Shown: piece by piece, positions 1 to 5,191 of the stretch
Layout of the letters: every line of letters begins with the position of its first letter
Numbering within the stretch: position 1 is the first letter of the stretch
Assembly (NCBI GenBank): GCA_955652715.1
Contig: CATPBS010000144.1
Coordinates: 1-18,078, forward strand
Source: an uncultured Candidatus Udaeobacter sp.
Lineage (GTDB): Bacteria > Verrucomicrobiota > Verrucomicrobiia > Chthoniobacterales > UBA10450
Direction of reading: 5' to 3'
DNA length: 18,078 nucleotides
Made by a program: the position numbers and the translations under genes
Notes under the pieces: model-generated
Databases searched by the model: none
What the model saw: the letters and a program-made list of their open reading frames with translations, nothing else
What the model was told of the DNA's origin: nothing

Positions 1-155
1 GGCTGCGGAAGCGCCGCTTGCAACTTCTCGATCTTTTCTGAGACGGCGCGTAATCGTGCGAGGTGTTTTTCTTCGTCACGACGGCTTTGCTCGTCTCGAA
101 TCACTACCAGGCGTTCTCGCAGAGCCTGCGCTAAATCGACCAGAGCGTTGTCCAT
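1..155 (-). CDS. Partial hypothetical protein, helical and highly charged (C-terminus outside window)
   Basis: An open frame runs from an ATG at 155 down to the window edge without a stop, giving about 51 residues that begin MDNALVDLAQALRERL. The visible part is rich in Arg, Glu, Lys, Ala and Leu with heptad-like spacing, so it is probably a long helix or coiled coil. I recognise no family. It lies directly downstream of the DUF2934 gene on the same strand. A GTG at 179 would lengthen it by eight codons and bring the start within two bases of the upstream stop, which would suit translational coupling. The ATG is taken by default because neither start has a clear ribosome binding site. The 3' part is missing, so function cannot be judged. 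Confidence 0.5.
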   Translation of the reverse strand, partial: MDNALVDLAQALRERLVVIRDEQSRRDEEKHLARLRAVSEKIEKLQAALPQ

Positions 156-180
156 CGTGTCTGCCACTGACGTTCTCACC

Positions 181-522
181 TCAGCGGCGAGCAATCTCGA
201 AGAGCAGCTGTCGCTTCGCTTCAAGCCAATCGGAATCTGCGTCCCCGGGCAAACCAAATCTGCGTCGGCGTTCGGAGATGAAGTAAGCGCGGAGACGAAT
301 TGCTTCGTCTGATGGGTCCCCTCCTCGCGCCGCTTCAGAAGACTTTGAGACTTTTGTTTTCGCTGCACTCACGCTTTTCTTGTGGGCGACTGCGCTCTTT
401 CGCGTCGATGGACGGCGCACCGCCGGCGTCTTTTTGATTTTCATTTCGGCAGGTGATCCGCCTGCCTCGGGCGGTCCACCACCGGAAGTTTCGGGTTGGA
501 AGATTTTCTTCTTTTTCGCCAC
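181..522 (-). CDS. DUF2934 domain protein with Lys/Pro/Ala-rich N-terminal region
   Basis: A small basic protein. The last 45 or so residues (IRLRAYFISERRRRFGLPGD, then SDWLEAKRQLL) match the DUF2934 pattern: an aliphatic-Arg-Ala-Tyr helix, an Arg-rich turn with Gly, then Asp-Trp and an acidic/aliphatic helix. The function of the family is unknown. The N-terminal half is low-complexity, rich in Lys, Ser, Ala and Pro, and likely disordered. The start is uncertain: GTG at 522 gives MAKKKKIFQPETS, TTG at 549 adds nine residues, and ATG at 444 would give only the C-terminal 88 residues. The Gly/Pro-rich stretch GGGPPEAGGSPAE is encoded by a palindromic DNA element (452-480), so this linker may have been created or extended by a repeat insertion. 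Confidence 0.65.
   Translation of the reverse strand: MAKKKKIFQPETSGGGPPEAGGSPAEMKIKKTPAVRRPSTRKSAVAHKKSVSAAKTKVSKSSEAARGGDPSDEAIRLRAYFISERRRRFGLPGDADSDWLEAKRQLLFEIARR
452..480. repeat. Palindromic element in the linker of the DUF2934 gene
   Basis: Two 11-base arms at 452-462 and 470-480 are inverted repeats with two central mismatches (GGTGnnCCGCC on one side, GGCGGnnCACC on the other) around a 7-base loop. A second overlapping hairpin pairs GGCAGG at 448-453 with CCTGCC at 461-466, also with a 7-base loop. If the GTG (522) or TTG (549) start is right, it is translated as Gly/Pro-rich linker. If the ATG at 444 is used, it lies in the leader instead. Membership of a dispersed repeat family is inferred, not shown. 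Confidence 0.4.
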
Positions 523-627
523 GGTTTTGATTCGTGTTGATGATTTCAAATTCGTTTACTGCGCATCGGATGATTGGCAAGTTGTTTCTCACCCGTGTTC
601 GGTGCAGAATCATAATTACTTGTTGGT

Positions 628-1041
628 ATGAAACATTTCGTTTTCCGTTGGGCTGTCACAACCATTGCCGTGATGGTTGCCTCCTCGGTAATCCGCGGAA
701 TCCGTTATGACACTGTCGCGGCGTTGATCGGTGCATCTCTGTTGCTTGGAATTCTAAACGCGTTTGTTCGCCCTTTCCTGTTAATCCTCAGTGCGCCCCT
801 CATTCTCGTAACACTCGGTTTTTTTATTCTTATCCTGAACGGTCTGTTGCTGCTGGTAGTGCCGAGCGTGGTGGTCGGGTTCCATGTTGATAGCTTTTGG
901 AGTGCGTTCTGGGGCGCGATCATTATCAGCATCGTTAGCTGGATTTTGAGTGCATTTTTTCGCGGGAGCGACGGGCAAGTCCATGTGTTGACCCATCACA
1001 CCCAGATCAAGCGCGTCCAGGGCCGTGTGATCGAGCGCTAA
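628..1041 (+). CDS. Phage holin family 4 / YvlD-like membrane protein (PF04020 type)
   Basis: A 137-residue integral membrane protein with four predicted transmembrane helices at about residues 6-24, 29-47, 50-80 and 90-112, followed by a short charged C-terminal tail. The layout fits the PF04020 family (named holin 4_2, includes Bacillus YvlD): a first helix ending before a basic loop, a Leu-Gly-x-Leu-Asn-Ala-x-x-Arg-Pro motif (LLLGILNAFVRPFL, residues 38-51), and hydrophobic runs rich in Leu and Ile. Members are widespread chromosomal proteins and are not evidence of prophage; their role is poorly defined and perhaps tied to envelope stress. The ATG at 628 has no clear Shine-Dalgarno sequence. 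It converges on the ECF sigma gene, 24 bases away. Confidence 0.8.
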   Translation: MKHFVFRWAVTTIAVMVASSVIRGIRYDTVAALIGASLLLGILNAFVRPFLLILSAPLILVTLGFFILILNGLLLLVVPSVVVGFHVDSFWSAFWGAIIISIVSWILSAFFRGSDGQVHVLTHHTQIKRVQGRVIER

Positions 1042-1065
1042 CGAAATCGGCCGAGCCTTTCCTGC

Positions 1066-1668
1066 TCAGGCGAGATACTTACTCAGCCGCGAGCGCAGTT
1101 CTGAGCGCGCGCGAAAGAGAACGCTTTTTACAGCGGGAACAGAGAGATCGAGGACCTCGGCGATTTGCTCGTAGCTAAGCTGTTCATACCTGCGCAGCAC
1201 CAGCGCCATCCGCTGCGTTTCCGGTAGCTGCAGCACTGCTTCCTCGATTGTTCGCTGAAGTTCGCTCTCTAAAAGGGTCGCATCCGGCGCGAGATTCATC
1301 TCATCCTTCAGCGGTGGATCTTCTGCGCCCGGCTCCGACTGAAGCGGAACATGCGCGCGGCGCTTTGTACGGCGCAGTTCATTGAAAACCAGATTGCGCG
1401 TAATTTTCAACAGCCACGTGGTGAATTTGGCGCGTGGCACATATCGGCGCGCTCTTTTCCAGACTCGAATAAAGACCTGCTGCGCGATATCTTCGACGTC
1501 CGAATTACTCCCCAGCATTCGCGCCACCGTCCCTGCCACCAGAGCTTGATGCTTTTCGATGAGCTCCTCGAATGCGCCGGTATCGCCTCGACCCACCAGT
1601 CGCATGAGACGCAAGTCGTCAGCATTTTCTTCCGATTTCTCTCGGTTTCCTCGATCGTCGCCAGGCAT
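1066..1668 (-). CDS. ECF-type RNA polymerase sigma factor (sigma-70 family), no adjacent anti-sigma gene
   Basis: A 200-residue extracytoplasmic-function sigma factor that should direct core RNA polymerase to a stress or envelope regulon. Region 2 lies at about residues 21-101 and includes the DVEDIAQQVFIRVWKRA helix that contacts core and the -10 element, followed by TWLLKITRNLVFNELRR. Region 4 lies at about 139-196 (LPETQRMALVLRRYEQLSYE, IAEVLDLSVPAVKSVLFRAR), containing the helix-turn-helix for the -35 element. An acidic linker (residues 123-137) joins them. Length is normal for the family. No anti-sigma gene follows; the downstream neighbour is the convergent holin-like gene. Its regulator must therefore be elsewhere, or control is transcriptional. 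It is transcribed divergently from mqnE, and an inverted repeat lies in the shared upstream region. Confidence 0.9.
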   Translation of the reverse strand: MPGDDRGNREKSEENADDLRLMRLVGRGDTGAFEELIEKHQALVAGTVARMLGSNSDVEDIAQQVFIRVWKRARRYVPRAKFTTWLLKITRNLVFNELRRTKRRAHVPLQSEPGAEDPPLKDEMNLAPDATLLESELQRTIEEAVLQLPETQRMALVLRRYEQLSYEQIAEVLDLSVPAVKSVLFRARSELRSRLSKYLA

Positions 1669-1690
1669 CGGTCACTTAGACGTTCCCACG

Positions 1691-1727
1691 GGACAAAACC
1701 TGCCAGAAAAATGGCAGCTGGACAAAA
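1691..1727. promoter_or_regulatory. Candidate operator between ECF sigma gene and mqnE
   Basis: In the 153-base divergent intergenic region, a perfect 6-base inverted repeat CTGCCA / TGGCAG (1700-1705 and 1712-1717) surrounds an A-rich 6-base spacer. It is flanked by two direct copies of GGACAAAA at 1691-1698 and 1720-1727, 29 bases apart. It lies 23-60 bases upstream of the sigma gene start and about 95 bases upstream of mqnE, where a dimeric regulator or an autoregulated sigma factor could bind. The repeats are seen directly; their function is a guess. Confidence 0.3.
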
Positions 1728-1821
1728 ATCGCGCTGTAGGACTCGGAGCCATGGTTTTTGTTGCAAGCCAGAACCGGCCTGTGCATGCTTGGCTGCCGAC
1801 GACCTTACTCTCACGCTCCGC

Positions 1822-2976
1822 ATGAATTACCAACTCATTCCGAAAGAACTCAGGCCGATCGCTGAAAAAGTTGAGGCGCAACGGCGGATTTCAGAGGCGG
1901 ACGCTCTCGCTCTTTATAGTGCGAAAGATCTTAACGCCCTTGGAATGATCGCGAACGTGGTGCGCGAACGCAAGAACGGCAACTACGCCACGTACATCCA
2001 TAACCGTTACATCAACTACTCGAATATTTGCGTCCTCTCCTGCCAGTTCTGCGCGTTTGCTGCAAAAAAACGCGATGCACACGCCTTTGAATATGCGATC
2101 AATGAAATTGTCCGCGTGGTGAGTGACGCGCTTCTCCTCGGAATCACTGAGGTGCACATGGTGGGCGGACTGCATCCCACTTTGAAAAAAGATTGGTATC
2201 TGGATCTTTTACGCAGGCTGCGCGCGCTGGACCCGCAGCTGCACATCAAAGCATTCACCGCGATCGAGGTTCGTCATTTGGCCCAACGAATCTTTCGCAT
2301 GCCGATCCGCGATACACTGGAAGCGCTGCGTGAAGCAGCTCTCGGTTCGATCACCGGCGGCGGCGCCGAGATTTTCGATCCAGTCGTGCGCGATCAAATT
2401 TGCCGCGGCAAGGAAACTGCAGCTGAATGGCTCGATGTGCATCGCACCTGGCACTCAATGGGCGGCCGCAGCACCTGCACCATGCTTTACGGACATATCG
2501 AGACGCTTCCTCAGCGCGTGGATCATTTGGGCCAACTGCGTCAACTGCAAGATGAGACCGGCGGGTTTACCGGGTTTGTTCCTTTTGCTTTCGAACCGTC
2601 CCAATCCCATGGGATCCTTGCCCACATAAAGCGTGCGTCCGCATTCGAACAACTTCGCAATCTCGCGGTCAGCAGAATTTACTTGGATAACATCGACCAT
2701 CTGACGGCTTATTGGGTCAGCCTGGGATTGCCTCTCGCACAGGTGTCGCTTAGCTACGGCGTGGACGATCTGCACGGCACGATTTTGGAGGAAAAAATTT
2801 TCCACATGGCCGGCGCAACCACGCCGCAGCAACAGACTGTTGCAGCACTGGAACACGCCATCCGCGAAGCCGGTCGTGAGCCAGTACAGCGCGATAGCCA
2901 CTATCACCGTATCTCTGCCGGTCCAACGATTGAGAAACGCACAGCTTCGCCGCCAGCCGAGCTTGCCTGCGCGTAA
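1822..2976 (+). CDS. mqnE: Aminofutalosine synthase MqnE (radical SAM, menaquinone futalosine pathway)
   Basis: A cytoplasmic 384-residue radical SAM enzyme that adds the adenosyl radical of S-adenosylmethionine to 3-[(1-carboxyvinyl)oxy]benzoate, the product of MqnA, to form aminofutalosine. The iron-sulfur cluster cysteines sit in CVLSCQFC at residues 70, 74 and 77 (C-x3-C-x2-C). Further family signatures are EVHMVGGLHP, HIKAFTAIEV, a GGGAEIF loop, MLYGHIET and LRQLQDETGGFTGF. The KDLNALG start, HIKAFTA, EIF plus GHIET favour MqnE over its paralogue MqnC, which more usually has SPPEI-type and FGH-type motifs. The ATG at 1822 starts where family homology begins; the frame is open further upstream only because it mirrors the antisense sigma gene. 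mqnA follows on the same strand. The last 15 or so residues are Pro/Ala-rich and probably not conserved. Confidence 0.92.
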   Translation: MNYQLIPKELRPIAEKVEAQRRISEADALALYSAKDLNALGMIANVVRERKNGNYATYIHNRYINYSNICVLSCQFCAFAAKKRDAHAFEYAINEIVRVVSDALLLGITEVHMVGGLHPTLKKDWYLDLLRRLRALDPQLHIKAFTAIEVRHLAQRIFRMPIRDTLEALREAALGSITGGGAEIFDPVVRDQICRGKETAAEWLDVHRTWHSMGGRSTCTMLYGHIETLPQRVDHLGQLRQLQDETGGFTGFVPFAFEPSQSHGILAHIKRASAFEQLRNLAVSRIYLDNIDHLTAYWVSLGLPLAQVSLSYGVDDLHGTILEEKIFHMAGATTPQQQTVAALEHAIREAGREPVQRDSHYHRISAGPTIEKRTASPPAELACA

Positions 2977-2990
2977 ATGCCAGGCGCGCG

Positions 2991-3050
2991 TTGTAGGGCG
3001 TCTGTGTCGGACGTTGGATTGTTTTGGCGTTTCACAGAAACGCCCTACAA
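2991..3050. repeat. Intergenic palindromic repeat between mqnE and mqnA
   Basis: A 60-base imperfect palindrome. The left arm (2991-3006, TTGTAGGGCGTCTGTG) pairs with the right arm (3033-3050, CACAGAAACGCCCTACAA) except for a two-base bulge, with a 26-base loop. It fills most of the mqnE-mqnA gap and ends 9 bases before the proposed mqnA start. As RNA it would form a strong hairpin that could attenuate or stabilise the mqnE-mqnA transcript. No T-tract follows, so it is not a standard terminator. The TTGTAG head recurs in the elements at 3754 and, as GTGTAG, at 10536, which suggests REP-type mobile repeats. Confidence 0.7.
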
Positions 3051-3059
3051 ATTGATCAC

Positions 3060-3938
3060 TTGAACCCACTCCGAATCGGCTGCGTAAAGTATCTCAACGC
3101 GCGCCCGCTGATTCGCGGCTGGCCAGGTGACGTCGAGTTCGATCACCCATCGACGCTATGCAAACGATTGGCGAAGGGTGACCTCGATGTCGCACTTGTC
3201 TCCAGTTTCGAATTTCTGCGCAACCCGATCTACCGGATCGTCGACGACGTTTCCATTTCATCGGACGGACCGGTTTACAGCGTCGTGGTCGCGCACCGGG
3301 GAAAGATTTCCGAGATTGAGGAGATCGAACTCGACCCGGCATCACAAACCGCCGTCAATCTTCTGCGCTGCCTCCTCGCCGAGCTGGCGCTAAGGCCTCG
3401 CCTGATTGGGAACATAGACTTGCAGTCTGTGCGCCCAGCGGGTTTGCAACCCGGTGGCTGCGATGCAGCGGAGAACATGTCCGCTGGACGCACAGGCAAT
3501 ATGCCTATGTTCCCAACAGGGCGTCGCGCGCGCCTTCTCATTGGAGATCAAGCGATCCGCTTTCGGCAACAATACGCTGAGGAATTTTCTTTTTGGGATC
3601 TCGGCGAGGAATGGAAGAAACTCATCCGTCTTCCATTCGTGTACGCACTCTGGCTGATTCGGCCCGAAGTTGCTGATCTAAAACGAGTCGCCGATCGCCT
3701 GTGCGCTTTGCACGATGAAAATCTAGCCGATCTTAACAAGCTAATCGCAGAAGTTGTAGCCGGGGTCGCTGACCCCGGTCACCTAAAACTCGATCAGCAA
3801 TTCTTGTTTCGCTATTACCGCGAAAATCTCCGATTCAGTTTTGGAGAAAAGGAAAAGGAAGGTTTGCGAAGTTTCGCAAAGCGATCCGTGCAATGCGATC
3901 TCCTTCCAAAGCGCGACCTCGAGTTGGACCTCGTTTAG
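3060..3938 (+). CDS. mqnA: Chorismate dehydratase MqnA, apparently carrying two in-frame palindromic insertions
   Basis: MqnA dehydrates chorismate to 3-[(1-carboxyvinyl)oxy]benzoate, the first step of the futalosine route to menaquinone, giving the substrate of MqnE encoded just upstream. Signatures are RIGCVKYLNARPL at residues 5-17, DVALVSSFEFL, SDGPVYSV, LLIGDQAI, a DLGEEWKKLIRLPFVYALW block, and a C-terminal FRYYRENLRFSFGEKEKEGL. The start is taken as TTG at 3060, just before the conserved region; no ATG is available, and a TTG at 3024 lies inside the upstream repeat. At 292 residues it is somewhat long. The excess is explained by residues 116-152 (encoded by the palindrome at 3406-3516, between the LRPRLI and RARLLIGD segments) and about eight residues at 3754-3780. 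Neither looks like MqnA sequence. The frame is intact and the motifs are present, so the enzyme is probably active. Confidence 0.88.
   Translation: MNPLRIGCVKYLNARPLIRGWPGDVEFDHPSTLCKRLAKGDLDVALVSSFEFLRNPIYRIVDDVSISSDGPVYSVVVAHRGKISEIEEIELDPASQTAVNLLRCLLAELALRPRLIGNIDLQSVRPAGLQPGGCDAAENMSAGRTGNMPMFPTGRRARLLIGDQAIRFRQQYAEEFSFWDLGEEWKKLIRLPFVYALWLIRPEVADLKRVADRLCALHDENLADLNKLIAEVVAGVADPGHLKLDQQFLFRYYRENLRFSFGEKEKEGLRSFAKRSVQCDLLPKRDLELDLV
3406..3516. repeat. 111-bp palindromic element inserted in frame in mqnA
   Basis: Perfect 12-base inverted repeats form the ends (TTGGGAACATAG at 3406-3417, CTATGTTCCCAA at 3505-3516). Inside, CTGTGCGCCCAGCGG (from 3427) pairs with CCGCTGGACGCACAG (3481-3495) with one mismatch. 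Two small hairpins lie in the centre: CGGGTT-tgc-AACCCG at 3439-3453 and GCTGC-gat-GCAGC at 3457-3469. The span is exactly 37 codons and adds a Gly/Pro/Asn-rich segment to MqnA without a stop or frameshift. The nested stems and sharp ends resemble a mobile palindromic element rather than protein-driven sequence. Confidence 0.8.
3754..3780. repeat. Short palindrome in the 3' part of mqnA
   Basis: A perfect 8-base inverted repeat, CCGGGGTC / GACCCCGG, lies at 3760-3767 and 3771-3778 with a 3-base loop. It is preceded by TTGTAG (3754-3759), the same head as the element at 2991. It encodes VAGVADPG just before the conserved C-terminal helix of MqnA and keeps the frame. It looks like the remains of a second, smaller member of the same kind of element. 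Confidence 0.6.
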
Positions 3939-4013
3939 CTCGGCACAGCCACGACGTGCGTGTTCAGCCGGCAGCCTCGCTTATTCTCTTCTCGGGTCAG
4001 ATGTGGTGAGGAA

Positions 4014-4520
4014 TTAGCGCTTCGCCTCGCCCAAACCAAGATCGATATCGTTGAGCTGCCAGCCCGAGCCCGTAAAACGGAATCGGAGTTTGATCCCCTC
4101 CCGATCGACTACAAACGAGCGCGGTCCTGTGAAGAACGCATATTTTACTTTTGGCCAATCTTGAGCCTTCCCGCTTGAGAACCGGAACTGCTGCGGAGTC
4201 TGAAGGTTCTTCAACGCTCCCGGATTGGAGAGAAGCGCCGCGATACCATCGGGAGTGGCATACGCATCGATAATCGCGTCGATCAGCGTCGGCCCAAGGT
4301 TACTCCATCGCTTGCGACCACTTCTTGCGCGAGTGAATCGCACAACAAGCTGCTTCTTTAGCGATGCTCGAACAGCCGGAAAATCGACATACGAACTGAT
4401 CGCCGCGCTATCTCCAGATCGTAGCGCCACTGTGAATCGCCAGAACGAAAAGTAAGGTGACGCGCCATAAATGAGCAGGACAACAATGCAAGTGACAGCT
4501 AGCCAGCGGATGAGTCTCAT
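4014..4520 (-). CDS. DUF2939 family membrane-anchored protein
   Basis: A 168-residue protein with an uncleaved signal anchor or signal peptide at residues 5-22 (IRWLAVTCIVVLLIYGAS). The DUF2939 pattern follows: SPYFSFWRFTVALRSGDSAA, then YVDFPAVRASLKKQL, in which a short helix with Asp precedes the VDFPxxR-x-SLK-x-QL motif. A C-terminal domain ends in aromatic strands (FRFTGSGWQLNDIDLGL). The family has no established role. The product is expected to face the periplasm. It ends 75 bases from the convergent mqnA gene, with no obvious terminator between them, and starts 69 bases after the stop of the same-strand TIGR03067 gene, so the two may be co-transcribed. Confidence 0.75.
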   Translation of the reverse strand: MRLIRWLAVTCIVVLLIYGASPYFSFWRFTVALRSGDSAAISSYVDFPAVRASLKKQLVVRFTRARSGRKRWSNLGPTLIDAIIDAYATPDGIAALLSNPGALKNLQTPQQFRFSSGKAQDWPKVKYAFFTGPRSFVVDREGIKLRFRFTGSGWQLNDIDLGLGEAKR

Positions 4521-4589
4521 TTAAAACTCCGACCTTTCCTGACAAACAATCGAACGTCACCAGTGCGACTCTGGATGCCTCTTAAAAAA

Positions 4590-5087
4590 TTAGCGCGACG
4601 GCACCGGCCCAATCTTTTTCCAGTACTGAAGGATTCGTCCGCTTCCTGGAGGCGACTTGAACTCTGTCGGACGCGGGCCACCGGGCGGACCCCAGCAGGC
4701 GCGTTTGTGGGTCGCGTCAATAATCTCGTAGATGCCGCGCGTTAGTTGACCAGCATTCGGTCCGCCTTCTGCTATTGTATCCACCTGTTTGGGTCTCGTG
4801 TTCGGATTGACGGTGAAGTGTCCCGCCGGATGCGTGCCGATGCCACTTGCCTTTGGAAATCGGAACGTGTTGCGATCGGTGATTAGGATTGTATTTCGCG
4901 CTACGCTTGCAGGAACAGGTTTTCCGTTCACTACTCCGCGCGTCAATTGCCAAGTTCCGGACAGCAGCTCGTAATCTTTCTGAGCGGCGGGAGATTCTGC
5001 CGTCGCACCGCCGGGGAGGTAGTTTGCGCGGCTAGCGATAATTGCTGCCATGGCAGCAATCCCAAGCATCGACGTTGCTTTGGTCAT
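4590..5087 (-). CDS. Secreted TIGR03067 domain protein
   Basis: A 165-residue protein with an N-terminal signal peptide (Lys at residue 3, hydrophobic core at about 6-18) and a TIGR03067 domain at about residues 38-160. Diagnostic pieces are LLSGTWQLTRGVVNGKPVP, a strand pair around TILITDRNTFRF, the HFTVNPNTRPKQVDT segment (the usual Asp-Pro-x-x-x-Pro-Lys-x-Ile-Asp), LTRGIYEI, CWGPPGGPRPTEF, and a final WKKIG. Such proteins are numerous in Planctomycetes and Verrucomicrobia; they are predicted beta-barrel-like secreted proteins with no known activity. It is divergent from recJ. A good promoter-like pair sits so close upstream that the mRNA may start at the ATG. Confidence 0.82.
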   Translation of the reverse strand: MTKATSMLGIAAMAAIIASRANYLPGGATAESPAAQKDYELLSGTWQLTRGVVNGKPVPASVARNTILITDRNTFRFPKASGIGTHPAGHFTVNPNTRPKQVDTIAEGGPNAGQLTRGIYEIIDATHKRACWGPPGGPRPTEFKSPPGSGRILQYWKKIGPVPSR

Positions 5088-5092
5088 GGTTT

Positions 5093-5122
5093 TTTATCGG
5101 AAATGGCTGCTTGTCGAGTCAA
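5093..5122 (-). promoter_or_regulatory. Predicted sigma-70 promoter of the TIGR03067 gene, possibly leaderless
   Basis: On the minus strand, TTGACT (5122-5117) and GATAAA (5098-5093) are separated by 18 bases. The -10-like box ends only five bases before the ATG at 5087, so transcription would begin at or near the start codon. Prediction by consensus match only. Confidence 0.4.
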
Positions 5123-5158
5123 GTGTGATTTCGATGTAGACATCATGATGCGCGCATC

Positions 5159-5186
5159 TTGTCAGGAAATCCTGCGCGAATAAAAT
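5159..5186 (+). promoter_or_regulatory. Predicted sigma-70 promoter of the recJ-recG-htrA operon, possibly leaderless
   Basis: TTGTCA (5159-5164) and TAAAAT (5181-5186) are separated by 16 bases. The -10-like box ends five bases before the GTG at 5192, placing the expected transcription start on the start codon itself. This mirrors the layout of the divergent gene's promoter. Prediction by consensus match only. Confidence 0.4.
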
Positions 5187-5191
5187 GATCG

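Noticed and set aside
451..471. About 20 bases that resemble a stretch of the human Alu consensus (GGCGGATCACCTG on the minus strand)
   Set aside because: The likeness ends at the edges of a local palindrome, the flanks are bacterial coding sequence, and so contamination is not supported; the match is probably chance or repeat convergence.
628..1041. Holin-family gene as a sign of prophage
   Set aside because: PF04020 members are common chromosomal membrane proteins; no phage structural, integrase or lysis genes are nearby.
1351..1821. Upstream 157-codon extension of the mqnE reading frame
   Set aside because: It is antisense to the well-supported ECF sigma gene, has no homology, and MqnE family similarity begins at the ATG at 1822.
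1822..2976. Calling this gene mqnC (cyclic dehypoxanthine futalosine synthase)
   Set aside because: HIKAFTAIEV, GGGAEIF and MLYGHIET motifs and the KDLNALG start fit MqnE better, and adjacency to mqnA fits the first two pathway steps.
2455..3069. 204-codon open frame on the minus strand opposite mqnE
   Set aside because: It mirrors mqnE and the palindromic repeat, with Cys/Arg/His-rich composition typical of a shadow frame and no recognisable domain.
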